A program made the position numbers and the translations under genes. The notes beneath the pieces are model-generated. The model was given only the letters and a program-made list of their open reading frames with translations. It had not been told where the DNA came from and made no database searches. Source: Bryum argenteum (Eukaryota; Streptophyta; Bryopsida; Bryales; Bryaceae). Taken from it: a stretch of DNA of 64,000 bases. The stretch is taken from contig CM073324.1 of assembly GCA_037043015.1 (NCBI GenBank), positions 4,147,413 through 4,211,412 of the forward strand, read 5' to 3'. Shown piece by piece: positions 12,268-23,407 of this stretch. Positions within the stretch are counted from its first letter, which is position 1; the number at the start of each line of letters is the position of its first letter.

Positions 12268-12320
12268 TTAAAAATAAATAAATAAATAAATAAAATAAAA
12301 TAAAATAAAAAAACAAACAA
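12268..12320 (+). repeat. TAAA/TAAAA microsatellite
   Basis: A run of taaa units, then taaaa units, ending in acaaacaa, directly outside GC block C. It may mark a former A-rich 3' tail or may just be a simple repeat. Confidence 0.75.
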
Positions 12321-12324
12321 CGAA

Positions 12325-12622
12325 GACCTGCCGACCGGACGGGGGGACGGCCGACCGCCTTGGAGGCCGGCGGCCGATCGGACGGACGGCCGCCGATCGC
12401 CCCTCGCGACCCGTCGGACGGCCGCCGTCGGATCCGTCGGCCGCGATGAATCGGTCGGCCGCGATGGACCGGCCGGATCCGCGGCCGCGACAGATCTGTC
12501 GGCCGATCGGGCGGCTGGATCGGTCGCCAACGCGCCATCGGATTGGCCGACCGATGGCGAATCGACCCGCCGACCGAGATCGGACGGCCGGGGAACGGGC
12601 GAATGCCGACCGCCCCCCGATC
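12325..12622. repeat. GC-rich block C (CCGACCG-type degenerate array)
   Basis: Third GC-rich array, with motifs ggccgatcgg, gacggccgcc and cggtcggcc. It sits immediately upstream of a plus-strand TATA box and gene, the mirror image of block D on the far side of the LTR nest. Arg/Pro/Ser-rich open frames across it are repeat artefacts. Confidence 0.8.
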
Positions 12623-12624
12623 GG

Positions 12625-12633
12625 CATAAATAG
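12625..12633 (+). promoter_or_regulatory. TATA box for the Tyr-rich repeat gene
   Basis: cataaatag at the inner edge of GC block C, about 130 bases before the first ATG at 12,765. Layout matches the TATA boxes at blocks A and D. Confidence 0.55.
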
Positions 12634-12764
12634 CCGACGGGGCTCATTTCTCTTCACTCGGTGTGCGCCCTGGTCATTTGTGGTTTTCCATGTCGATTGC
12701 GCTCCCGAGTCCCCTCTTGATAATCGACGCCTTTTTTGCGGTTTTTTTCTTGTGGGTGAACAAT

Positions 12765-14349
12765 ATGCCGAGGGAACGACGTACTAGTGCACCCAAGGGC
12801 AAGGCCCCGGAGATGGATCAAGGAAGCAAAGCGATGATCCAAATTGTGTTGCCGAAGATGGATGGGAAGATGAACCGGCGAGAATTTGGAATTGCACCAT
12901 GTGCAAGCGATATGTGAAGATGAAACACCTCATGAAGTTATGGCCAAGAAATCAAGCGATTATATCGGGGCCACGACGCGAAGGTCTAGCGAGCAGTTGC
13001 ACAAGTCAACATTTCACGCTTCGATATCATGAAGTGACCATTGCCGTTGGAGTACGGAATACTAGGCCGGAAATCATGTTATATTCCAACATGGCTATGG
13101 TTTGGGCAGAAATAGTTCTACATAAGAACGTGAATTGGAGCACCGTAACAGGTTTGAATGTTGCCGAATTGGATCGGAGCAATGATTTCATACCAACTAG
13201 TTGGCTTGGACCCAGTGATTGTATGCCCCTTTGGTAAAATCGGACATATACGGAGATGTCGGAGGTTCAAGATGAAGAAAGTACACCTCCAAGGAGATAT
13301 GGAGGTCAAACACGAATTTCTCAGGATACACCTCCGAGGGGATACGAGGGTCAAACACAACATCAACAAGATACACCTCCGAGGGGATACGAAGGTCAAA
13401 CTGAACATCAACAACATACACCTCCGAGGGGATATGGGGGTCACACAGCAGATAATTATAATCGCAGCAATAACAGGGGTATGGTACCAATATCTTTTGG
13501 CATAGGAAGTGGTGGGTATTATCCCGGTAGCAATATATACGGTCCAGGAACCACTACTCCTGAGACATATAGGGCAGAGCATCCAAGGGATAAGTACCAA
13601 TCCAGAGGCCAACACGATACAAGTCCGAATGCTGGAGGAAGATATATGCCAACATATCCTCGGGATACATACGAGTCAGGAGGCCGATACGGTGGAATGA
13701 GTGCTCCGGAGAGCTATACGCCAACATATCCTCGGGAATTTAACGATGTTCCCGGCCAATATGGTAGAGGTACCAGTAGTCCAGAGTACCATATCCCAAC
13801 ACATCCAAGGGACACATACGAGTCTCGAGGCCAGTATGGGAGAGGACCTAACATTCGAGAAAGGTACCCCACAACGTATCCTACTGGATCATATGATGCT
13901 CACAACCAATACGGTAGAAGACCTGAGGTTCCAGATAGCTTTAGACTAACGTATTCAAGAGATACGCATGATCATCACGGCAAGTACGGTAGAGCTATTA
14001 CCAATCCCGAGTACCGTACTCCAAGTCAAGCAAGAGATGAATACGAGCCCAGTTGGAATTACCGGAACAAGGATCGTGAAGAGCATATCACTCAGTATCC
14101 ATATCCTGGGTATGGCTAATATGCATATGGGAGTAACAACACTCCCCCGCCACCATTCCGAACTCGTGAAGAAGAAGATGCAGAGTTTGAAAGACAACTA
14201 CGAGAGGCAACAATTCAAAGTCAAGCGGAGTACATCCGCAAGCTTGAAAATGATCGTATTTACGACGAGCAGCGCTTGTATGATGCTTATTCGCGAGGGC
14301 GGTTCTCAGACCAAGCAGGGCCAAGTGGAACACAAGATGATAAGGACTA
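12765..14349 (+). pseudogene. Tyr/Arg/Gly/Pro-repeat protein gene, element-borne, broken
   Basis: Function unknown. The ATG at 12,765 opens a short frame, but the conserved part lies in the next frame, which implies an early frameshift. That part contains WNCTMCKRYVKM then KLWPR at about 12,880-12,950, the same motif as the N-terminal part of the RING-like gene. A TAA at 13,235-13,237 separates it from a 287-residue low-complexity region (13,256-14,116): four exact 15-residue repeats, then looser repeats of about 20 residues with PTYPRDTYES and QYGR phrases. A TAA at 14,117-14,119 interrupts GYG-YAYG, and the same frame then continues into a charged, probably helical tail (EEEDAEFERQLREA) ending near 14,349. 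It is read from GC block C and converges on the kinase-like gene if the LTR nest is removed. Confidence 0.55.
13283..13450 (+). repeat. Coding tandem repeat, 45 bp x 4
   Basis: Units begin at 13,283, 13,328, 13,373 and 13,418 with acacctcc and encode TPPRGYEGQTQHQQD-like repeats. The exact 45-base period keeps the frame. Confidence 0.85.
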
Positions 14350-14673
14350 GGATGCAAAGTAGTTATACATTTACATATAGGCATGTTGTAATGTACTGTA
14401 CGTACATGTAGTATTTGGATGAGAACTCTATTCTCCATATGGTAGAGGTCATTTTTTAAGACCTTCTTAACCATGTTTTGTTGGTAAACGGACATCATAT
14501 GCTCCAATTTGAGGAATGTAGAACCATGACCTATATTACACATTTATTTGAGTAAATATGTTATGATTCCATTTATTAACCAGTAAGAATTTTAGTGTTT
14601 TTGGAAGCTTGAAAGTTGAAACCTCCTGCTCATAACTACGATTTCCTACGTGTATGTACTCTTGGAGTATGTA
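14350..14673. other. 3' flank of the Tyr-rich gene
   Basis: AT-rich non-coding DNA up to the LTR insertion point. Before the insertion it was continuous with the segment that now starts at 45,755. Confidence 0.5.
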
Positions 14674-14678
14674 CGAAT
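14674..14678 (+). repeat. Target-site duplication CGAAT, left copy
   Basis: Identical to 45,755-45,759 at the far end of the LTR nest. It flanks the LTR terminus tgtcgtgag on this side and tcgaca on the other, so it marks the original insertion of the minus-strand element. A third, inverted copy (attcg, 16,942-16,946) precedes the inner element. Confidence 0.85.
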
Positions 14679-16108
14679 TGTCGTGAGTTACCAGACCGAG
14701 AAGACCAAAAACAGCACAATTTTACTTATGCAACCAAGCAAAATGGTTCGCCTTCCGGGTAACGTTCCACGGAGATTCTGTGAAGTGTGAAGACCAAATG
14801 AAATCCGGACCAACAACCTATGGACGCTACAACGACAGAAAACGTTCTAATCTACCGGATTAGGGAACTCGGGAATTAAGACCCAACTAATACTTAAACC
14901 CAAAACCCCAGGGTGACCGGTAGATTCTGATCCGGTTGCCTTCCTTACAACTCGATTAATATTCTGGCCGGTTAGGGCCTGTTTGTGCGGGGTGATTTAA
15001 TTTAACCTCCGTGAATCCTCGGAGGGGTTCTTCCTGTGAGTTTTCAGTAGAGTACGGAAGGGGCACTCTCCTCCGGTTGATTAGGGTGACTGGAATTTCA
15101 CCTATACTTGTATCTCTCTCTCTTTCTCTCTCTCTGGGGTTCCTCCCTTACAACTGCCGCTACCACTTGATAAATTCCCTCAAACGGTAGGTCACACCGG
15201 CGGCTGTCCGGTTCTCTCCTTCTTCCTGAGCGACACAACTTGTGATCCGGTCTGCAGTGAGTAGCATCCCACTACTCGGCCCACAAGATTTCCTACTACG
15301 CACCCCGGCGGTTAGCTGGTGTCCGGGATTGGGGGCTACTCCCTTCGTGGACTTTCCTCACCCGAATATCCCATCCGGGGGGTGGGTCTGCGGGGTGGCT
15401 TTACTCACCAATCCCGGCTCTCCTGTCCAGTCCGGTTAGAGTCACGACCTCCCCTCCCTTGGGCACTTGCTACAACTCCTCCAGGACGTTCGGACTCCTC
15501 TCACTAGGACCTCTTACTGACGGTGTCACCCCTCCGATTATTTCCCCTCTCGGATATCTCGGACTCGTGACTACCAGACCAACAAGGGACTTCCTGTATC
15601 CACTACCGGTTTCCAAACCTCACCTTGCACAAAAGACCAAGCAAATCACTCGCATGCACACACACAGCAAGGACGCAAAGTTTAGATGCAAAATTGAGCC
15701 TTTACTCACAGGGGGGTGGATCGCAGAAAAGACCCGAAGGACTCCGCAGAGCCTTCGGTAAGTACAGAAGGTTCCGGATTTCCCGGAAACCCTATCAGAT
15801 CCGGAATTCCCGGGTCTCCGAGATTTCCGGGTGAGTGGCCAAAAGGGCATCTACTATTTCTAGCTACTTCTAACCTAACTAATGACTAACTAATCTTCTT
15901 TCGGCGGCGCGGGGCGGCTCGAGGGGGCTGACGGCGGGGTATTCCTCCTGAAAGTGCCTGCCAACTCGCGGGGAGGAATCTGCCTCCCTGATCACCCCGG
16001 GTGTAGAAGTAAAACCTCGGGTTTTACTGTGTCCTCCGGTTCTTCCACCTGTCCCGGAGTGCCTTCAACTTTGAGGGAGGGGGCGCGGGATGGACTTCCT
16101 CTTCTTCT
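14679..16108 (-). mobile_element. 3' end of the minus-strand element's 3' LTR, displaced fragment
   Basis: This 1,430-base piece matches the last third of the 4.58-kb LTR of the family, from about LTR position 3,176 to the terminus. It lies next to the left target duplication, so it is the outer end of the minus-strand element. The rest of the same LTR is at 32,138-35,117, separated by the inserted 16.0 kb. About 190 bases of LTR (matching 30,539-30,727) are missing between the two parts. Confidence 0.8.
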
Positions 16109-16946
16109 TTATTATAGTTTATGAATTAGTATGCATGTTCTATTTTCACTCCAACAATACTCTTTGTTTCAAATGCATTGCATGCCTTTCAAATTTTGGC
16201 CCACCAAGTACACTTATGTTTATTATAATATTTTGCCCCTTTGCACCATTTGGATGAGGCCTTTAGGGTAAAGCCCAAAAAAACCTATTGATTCAATTTT
16301 TAAGTGTTGGTTGGATAATTCAAAATTAGCGATTTATATTCTATTTTTCTTCTCATATGTTTATAAGCCAATCACTACTGAAATTCCAAAAATATTTAAG
16401 TCATAATATTTACCAATTTTACAGTGGCAGCCTCCAGAAATTACCAACACAAGCTCAAAATGTATTAGTAAATTATGAATTACATATTTTAGATTATGGA
16501 AAACTGTTAGAAATAAGTTACCTCAAAAATCACAAACTCCTACACTCACATACCCCACTTTAAGTTCTTTATAATACGAAATATACGTAACGACGTGCAT
16601 GTTTTACTATAGTATTGTTTTCGGACCTGCTTTTAGAAAATAACTTGTAAGAATGTCAATCAAGAGGAATGAGGCTCCCATATTTTGCATGAATTTACTA
16701 CACTTGATTACATACATGGGAAAAAATATGACCAAAATTTTGTTGGTAACAATCTCCAACTCCCCTTTTTGCACCGTGGAGACACTGCCTCCGGAGCAAA
16801 TCCCAAATAAAGTTTTAAACAAAATTTGGATGTTAGGATCTCGCAAATGATAAACATCCTAAGGTCACTTTTTAAAATAGTAACTTAAGATAGGCTTCGG
16901 TTCACGATCTTACGGTTGAATGTATTAAATAGATAAAAATAATTCG
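16109..16946 (+). repeat. Inverted copy of the insertion-site flank (segment S)
   Basis: AT-rich, non-coding, and an inverted, nearly identical copy of 45,755-46,590; I see only one or two small length differences. It ends in attcg exactly at the LTR start at 16,947, as the right-hand copy does. It is therefore copied flank, not element sequence. Short hydrophobic open frames occur in both copies and are not gene-like. Confidence 0.85.
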
Positions 16947-19900
16947 TGTCGAACCCCTGTTCTCCAATATTTTTGTTTTTAGCAATTAATTAGGAGTAAA
17001 ATAGCTGATTTAGCAAGTAGGAATAAAAACCGCCCGCTTAACCCGGTTCGTAGATAGTACTTTTGTGATAGGATTCTTAGGCTAACCTTAGGGGATTCTA
17101 AAGCTTACCGGATACCCGGGTTGATACCCGGCCGATACCTGAGATGCCCGGATGGGCGGTTCTCCCTACGGGTTGATGACCGGGCCGCCGGTCGACCGGA
17201 GAAAGGGCCGGAAAACTCGCGGGCGCCGACATAATCACCGGCGGCTCAATGATGACGGGTACTTCGGTGTACGCGTCGAGCTACTGGTGATGATGTCTCG
17301 GAGGGAGAGTTCGGTTTGTTGTTATTAGGAGCCGCCGCCTCCATTCTCGGCCATTCCGATCCGCGCGTTTTGAGAGATAGAGCGAGTTTGAGAGCTCGGC
17401 CCGATCCGAGGGTGTTGGAAAAGCGAGTTTGGAGAGATTAGGGTTTCGGAAGTAGGGTTTCTACCGGAATCGGTCCGGGAAAGCGGGGAGAGAATAGTTC
17501 GGCGACTACGGAGACCGGGAGCAATGCCGAAGAGGAGGGAGGTGGCCCCGTGGCAATCGGGATGCCGATTCCCCTCAAGTCGGTGAAGCCGCAGTGCCCG
17601 AGCCGCCACCGCACCGGCGGAGGCGAGGATGACCTCCTCCGGATGGGGTGCGCGGGTCGACGATGCCCGTGGGACTCGGGCGGACCAGGCCATCATCGAG
17701 GAGACCGTCACCCACCGCTTCCCCGAGATGTATGTGACGCACCCCCTGAGGGGGAAGACGGATAACTGGGGACCTCGCCATTGGAGGGCGACTTACAAAT
17801 TCCCGGACTCCCCGATCGGCTACATCAAGAAGAAGGGCGACGACGGATTGAGGAACCGGTTCCGCAAGGGGCCAACGGAGAAAGACGGGTTCAAACCGGA
17901 GGACTGCAAGGACCCCCGGGTGACGCGCCTCCTCCGGTTTCTCCTCCCCATACTCGGCCGGACAAGCCGACCACCGCACCGTGAAGGCGATGAAGGCTAT
18001 TTTTGGGAATTACGATGGACGGATGCGGTCGGGTGGCACCACATCATCGGCCGAGGTGGTACGGCGGGAGGTGATGAAGATTGGGAATCGAAGGGGTGCC
18101 CACCGGCCCCTACATCTTCCACTCTACCAACGGCACGGCATCCTCACCGACCGGGAGATATTCTACGGCACGAGAAGCACGACCTCCCATCCGGAGATCC
18201 GCAGGGCCAACCTCTTCCGAATCCGGGAGGAGATGGAGCAAGTCCGGGCTACCGACCTGGAGGGTCACCGGAACCGCCACTCGACAAAGCCGAGCGGTGG
18301 GGCCCACCAAGCCGGACCAAGACAAAGACTCCCGGGTGGCCACCCGGGAGAAAAAGTAGTAGCGGGTGAACCCCACCCGGAATTCTCAGACAATGCCCTC
18401 CCCTGTTCATGCCGAATGCGAGAGGAGGAAGAGGAAGAAGAAGAAGAGATCGTCCCCCTCATCCGGAGGGACAAGCCCAAAGAAGGGGCCGAGGAGATAG
18501 CCGAGGCGGGTGGAGACCAATCCGCGGAGGAGGAGGAGGGGAGCGAGGAAGAGGAGGAAGAGGAAGCCCCACCTCGACAGGCAAGACCATCCCGAGGGGT
18601 GAGGAGGAAGGATACGACCGGCTTTGGGAGAAGACGTTCTCCCGTCCGAATCCCACCCCGGTGATACAGAGGTCCCGAATGAGGAGGTGGCTGCGCGCAG
18701 GCTATTGCGAGGTGCCTCCACCCGGACAGAGGCCCCGAGGAGGGAGAGTACCCAACCCAAGCGCAAGGCCAAGAAGAGGAAGAGGTCGGGCGAGTCCGGT
18801 GGCACGTACCGAGGGGCCGCCGAGGAGGAGCGTGCCCCAAGTCCGGACCCCTCACCGATGCGAGATCCGGCTCCGCCCGATAGCGAGCCGATCCCGGAGA
18901 GCCAGCCCAAGGTGAAGAGGAGGCTGCTCATTGCAGAGGAAGAGAACACCCCGGAGAGGGCCATACCTCCCCGACTGGAGCTACCGGAGCAGAGGAGTGA
19001 CCCCGCCCCGGCCACTCCAGCATCAGTGGCAGCTCCGGAGTCATCCCACAGAGGACATGTGACCCCCGGGACGGGCAACACCACCCCGGTGCTCCCCCGC
19101 CCCTACTACCGGATACCCAGCGAGGGTATCCTCCACCCCATCCGGCTGGCCATGGAAGAGGTAGATAGGGAGAATGAACAATTGTTCACCTCCCTGGCGC
19201 GACTCGAGCGGGTTTTCCAGACCCCCAACGTGGAGAGGTACCCGGAGTTGGCCGAGGAGATGCAGCGGGAAACGGCCAAGCTGAGGAGGGAGAAGGTAGA
19301 GCTGGTGCTGAAGGCCCGGCCAAAGGAGAAGGCATCCGTGGGAGTCCAGTGTGGACCGGACCCCTCGGACACGGAGGCACATCCGGAGGTGGAAGCCCTC
19401 AGGAGGGTTGTGGAGGGGCAGGAGGCTGCACTCCAGAGGTTGCAGAACATTGATCGGACGGTGCTGCACTCCATCTTGAAGGTGCTGCAACCGGATGCAG
19501 AGGCTCAAACGAAGGCGGCCTTCTATGATGCTCGGATTGGGATCAGTGAATCACCCCAATCTCTGGAGCTGCTCAGGAGGCACGCAACCGGCATCAACCA
19601 GTGCCTAAAAGAGTTCCGGACTCTTACGGGTAGGTTGTTGGGGGCCCTCCCCCACGTGGAGATTCAGGAAGCCCTCCCGGAAGGGGAGGTAATCGCACCC
19701 CCAGAGGTGCCCACGGAGGGGCCGATGCCCATGGAGGTGGAAGGAGTATCCCTGCCCGTTTGGAGGAGCAGAGGATCCCGATCGATGGTGGCGTTCGGAG
19801 GACAGGGAGGGAGGACAAGCTGCAACTCCCCCTCGGGGAGATGATACCCCGGGTGAGACAGGACTACCCGGTCCCTCCGAGGTGGAGCAGGTGGTGGAAG

Positions 19901-21527
19901 GAGAGGTGAACCCCTCTCAACAACCGGATGAGATCCCGGTTGACGGTGCCACAGGAGAAGGGTCAGGACTTCCCGAGCAGCTCGAGGAAGTAGCAGCTCA
20001 CCCGGAGGCCCAAGACAACGAGGTCGGAGATCCGGGTGAACAGGGTCATCAGGATGAACCCGTGGCCCCGCAGGAACAGCAGGAGGAGCCCGTGGTTCCG
20101 CATGAAGAAGAGGAAGTCCATCCCGCGCCCCCTCCCTCAAAGTTGAAGGCACTCCGGGACAGGTGGAAGAACCGGAGGACACAGTAAAACCCGAGGTTTT
20201 ACTTCTACACCCGGGGTGATCAGGGAGGCAGATTCCTCCCCGCGAGTTGGCAGGCACTTTCAGGAGGAATACCCCGCCGTCAGCCCCCTCGAGCCGCCCC
20301 GCGCCGCCGAAAGAAGATTAGTTAGTCATTAGTTAGGTTAGAAGTAGCTAGAAATAGTAGATGCCCTTTTGGCCACTCACCCGGAAATCTCGGAGACCCG
20401 GGAATTCGGATCTCGATAGGGTTTCCGGGAAATCCGAACCTTTCACTTACCGAAGGCTCTGCGGAGTCCTTCGGGTCTTTCCCGCGATCCACCCCCGTGA
20501 GTAAAGGCTCGGTTTTGCATCTAAACTTTGCGTCCCTTTGTGTGTGTGCATGCGAGTGATTTGCTTGGTCTTTTGTGCAAGGTGAGGTTTGGAAACCGGT
20601 AGTGGATACAGGGAAGTCCCTTGTTGGTCCGGGTAGTCACGAGTCCGAGATATCCGAGAGGGGAATAACCGGAGGGGTGACACCGTCGAAGAAGAGGTCC
20701 TAGTGAGAGGAGTCCGAACGTCCCGGGAGGAGTTGTAGCAAGTGCCCAAGGGAGGGGAGGTCGTGACTCTAACCGGACCGGGACAGAGAGCCGGGATTGG
20801 TGAGTAAAGCCACCCCGCGCGGACCCACCCCGGATGGGATATTCGGGTGAGGAAAGTCCACGAAGGGAGTAGCCCCAATCCCGGACACCGGCCTAACCGC
20901 CCGGGGTGCGTAGTAGGAAATCTTGTGGGCCGAGTAGTGGGATGCTACTCACCTGCAGACCGGATCACAAGTTGTGTCGCTCGGGAAGAAGGAGAGAACC
21001 GGAGACCGCCGGTGTGACCTACCGTTTGAGGGAATTTATCAAGTGGTAGCGGCAGTTGTAAGGGAGGAACCCCAGAGAGAGAGAAAGAGAGAGAGATACA
21101 AGTATAGGTGAAATTCCAGTCACCCTAATCAACCGGAGGAGAGTGCCCCTTCCGTACTCTCTCGAAAAACTCACAGAAGAACCCTCCGAGGATTCACGGA
21201 GGTTAAATTAAATCACCCCGCACAAAACAGCCCTAACCGCCGAATATTAATCGAGTTGTAAGGAAGGCAACCGGATCAGAATCTACCGGTCACCCTGGGG
21301 TTTTGGGTTTAAGTATTAGTTGGGTCTTAATTCCCGAGTTCCCTAATCCGGTAGATTAGAACGTTTTCTGTCGTTGTAGCGTCCATAGGTTGTTGGTCCG
21401 GATTTCATTTGGTCTTCACACTTCACAGAATCTCCGTGGAACGTTACCCGGAAGGCGAACCATTTTGCTTGGTTGCATAAGTAAAATTGCGCTGTTTTTG
21501 GTCTTCTCGGTCTGGTAACTCACGACA
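16947..21527 (+). repeat. 5' LTR of the inner Ty3/gypsy element
   Basis: Begins TGTCGAACC and ends CTCACGACA, so the termini form a short TGTCG...CGACA inverted repeat. At 4,581 bases it is far above the few hundred to 2,000 bases usual for plant LTRs. It contains a long coding-type region (about 17,524-20,187) followed by 1.3 kb of non-coding sequence that includes a CT/GA-rich tract. Confidence 0.85.
17524..20187 (+). pseudogene. Coding-type region inside the LTR, unknown product
   Basis: A coding-type stretch of about 2.7 kb lies wholly within the LTR, and counterparts lie in the other copies (28,139-30,805, about 42,514-45,167 and the shortened 32,138-34,540). The first third looks globular, with Trp/His/Arg-rich conserved parts. 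The middle is very rich in Glu, Arg and Pro. The last third includes a likely coiled coil and a conserved AFYDARIGI segment. I recognise no known domain and it does not resemble this element's gag. As a fossil part it is broken in the copies seen here. Confidence 0.5.
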
Positions 21528-21539
21528 TGAGTGAAACTT

Positions 21540-21557
21540 TGGCGCCGCTGCCGGGGA
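21540..21557 (+). other. Primer-binding site, tRNA-Asp type
   Basis: tggcgccgctgccgggga, 12 bases after the LTR end. It is one base from the usual tggcgccgttgccgggga of plant Athila/Tat elements, which pairs with the 3' end of tRNA-Asp. Confidence 0.85.
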
Positions 21558-21730
21558 TTCTAAAGCTGTGAAGCCAAGAACTCTCCGGTAGGACGCTGAG
21601 TTCCCGTTTTGTAGATCCGTGGATCTTTGCGGGAAATCGGAATGCTGGTGAGCTCGTCAGCACGAAGTCGCAAGTGCGAGTCGGACTGAACGAGGGGGAG
21701 GCCTGCTGAGGAATACCAGCAAGTTGCTTC

Positions 21731-23190
21731 ATGACTCAAGGGCAAACCAGCGAACCGGACTCACGACGTGTTACCCGGTTCATGAGAAGGAGTACCATTC
21801 CGGTAGTTACCCCAACTATCCAAGCACGAGAGGTTCCAGACGGCCTAGAAGAAACGCTATACGCCGCTCCACCGGAAGAGGTTGTTGTTCCTGTGAGGAG
21901 TGGAACGTACCGCCCCTCCACCGGGTGTGGAGATACTAGTTGCACCGGAGGAAAGGAGGCCAAACCCCATGGAGGCTCTCCGCCGGTCAAAGGAGAGCCG
22001 CCCACTCACTCGCCTCAAGTATAATCGCTTCCAAGGAGATGGTAGCAAGGACGTGGACGACTGGTTGCAAGAATTCACCACCACGGCGAACGCCAACCAG
22101 GAAGATCCGGAGTCCCGGTTGAGAGTCTTCTCCGGAATGATGAAGGGGGAAGCACTCAAGTGGTTCATGGATGTTCCGGATGAGGTGCGCGAGAACTGGG
22201 AGGAGCTCACAGCATTGTTCCTTCACACCTTCCGTGAATCGGGAGGAGAGCGAGCCCTGGGGCGGTTGAGCGAGATCACCAAGAAGAGGTCTGAGAACAT
22301 CCGGCAGTACGGGATGAGGGTTAAGTCCCTCATGAATAAAGTCACAACGGACATTGCTCCGATTGTAGCCATTCAGTGGTACATAGCCGGTCTCCCGAAT
22401 GAGATGGCCTTCTAGATCCGGAGGACCAAACCGGTTACACTCCGAGCGGCGATGGAGGCTGCTCAGGATTACGAGGATTCGGCCCTATCTCTGCGTGATC
22501 CGAAGAAGGAGAAAAATAAGAAGCAGCGCGAGAAGGACCGCAAGAAAAAGAAAGAGGAAACGGAGTCGGACAGCTCGGAGGATGACAGTGCTGCTGAGAA
22601 GGAGTCCGAGGAGGATGGCGATCCGGATAGCGAGTCGGACCCCCCGAAGAGGTCCGGCAGCAACAAGGCCGCGAAATCCGGTAAAGAGAAGGCGACCATC
22701 AAGATCAAGGTCGAACCGGAAGACAACATGAAGCTCCTCCTGGACGAACTCCGCGCCATCAAGGTCAACCTCACGGAGAACCGGCCATCCCGGAAACTGC
22801 CCTCAAGTACCAGGTCGAACGTGTGGTGTTCACGCTGCCGTGAGCCCGGCCATTTCGCTTCGGACTGCCCCCACGCAAAAGCGAAGAAGCCTGTCCATTT
22901 CGTGGAGGCAGAGACCGGAGTGGAGTACACCATGCCGGATGATGATGATTATGCGGATGGTGATGTCCAGTACATCTACCAAGTCCAAACCGGTTACGGA
23001 AGAGGAAGAGGGAACCCCCCTCGACCGAACGGCAACCCAGGCAGATCCGGTCATGGGCGGGGAGCTAGTTCCAACGGCCCACCCGGGGATCAGCGGAGTT
23101 ACAGCTACCTGGACAATGTCCAGTGCTACCGGTGTGGACAGTATGGTCATTATGCGACCGGGTGCTTCAACGAGCCTCTCGCAAGGTAAC
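21731..23190 (+). pseudogene. gag region of the inner element
   Basis: Retrotransposon capsid-type domain at about 21,990-22,415, a charged Lys/Glu/Ser-rich linker, then two CCHC zinc knuckles (CSRCREPGHFASDC near 22,830 and CYRCGQYGHYATGC near 23,125). The order is normal for Ty3/gypsy gag. Broken. Confidence 0.8.
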
Positions 23191-23407
23191 GGAGTCGTGC
23201 AAATCCTACCTTGTCAAAACCGGGGGGGAGCATGGCCATAGGGAGACGAGTTGTCCAAAACCTCCTCGACGTAAGATTGCACCGAAGATGATGGTGGTGG
23301 AGCCACCCCGGGAGATGATCTATGTTTGAACTACGCGCACACCGCTGGGGTAGACAATCCGCCCAAATGATGCCAGGAGGTGGAACCGCCGGACGTGGGG
23401 AGGTTCT

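Noticed and set aside
16355-16380. cactactgaaatt-like sequence in S as a CACTA element terminus
   Set aside because: No matching inverted terminus and no 3-bp duplication could be paired with it.
16357-16563. 68-codon open frame in segment S, identical at 46,137-46,343
   Set aside because: The identity comes from the recent copying of S. The frame is AT-rich and low in complexity, with no sign of coding selection.
17575-19818. Long minus-strand open frames inside the LTR coding-type region
   Set aside because: They are shadows of the plus-strand frame in GC-rich, Pro/Arg-rich DNA and are Ser/Pro-rich without domains.
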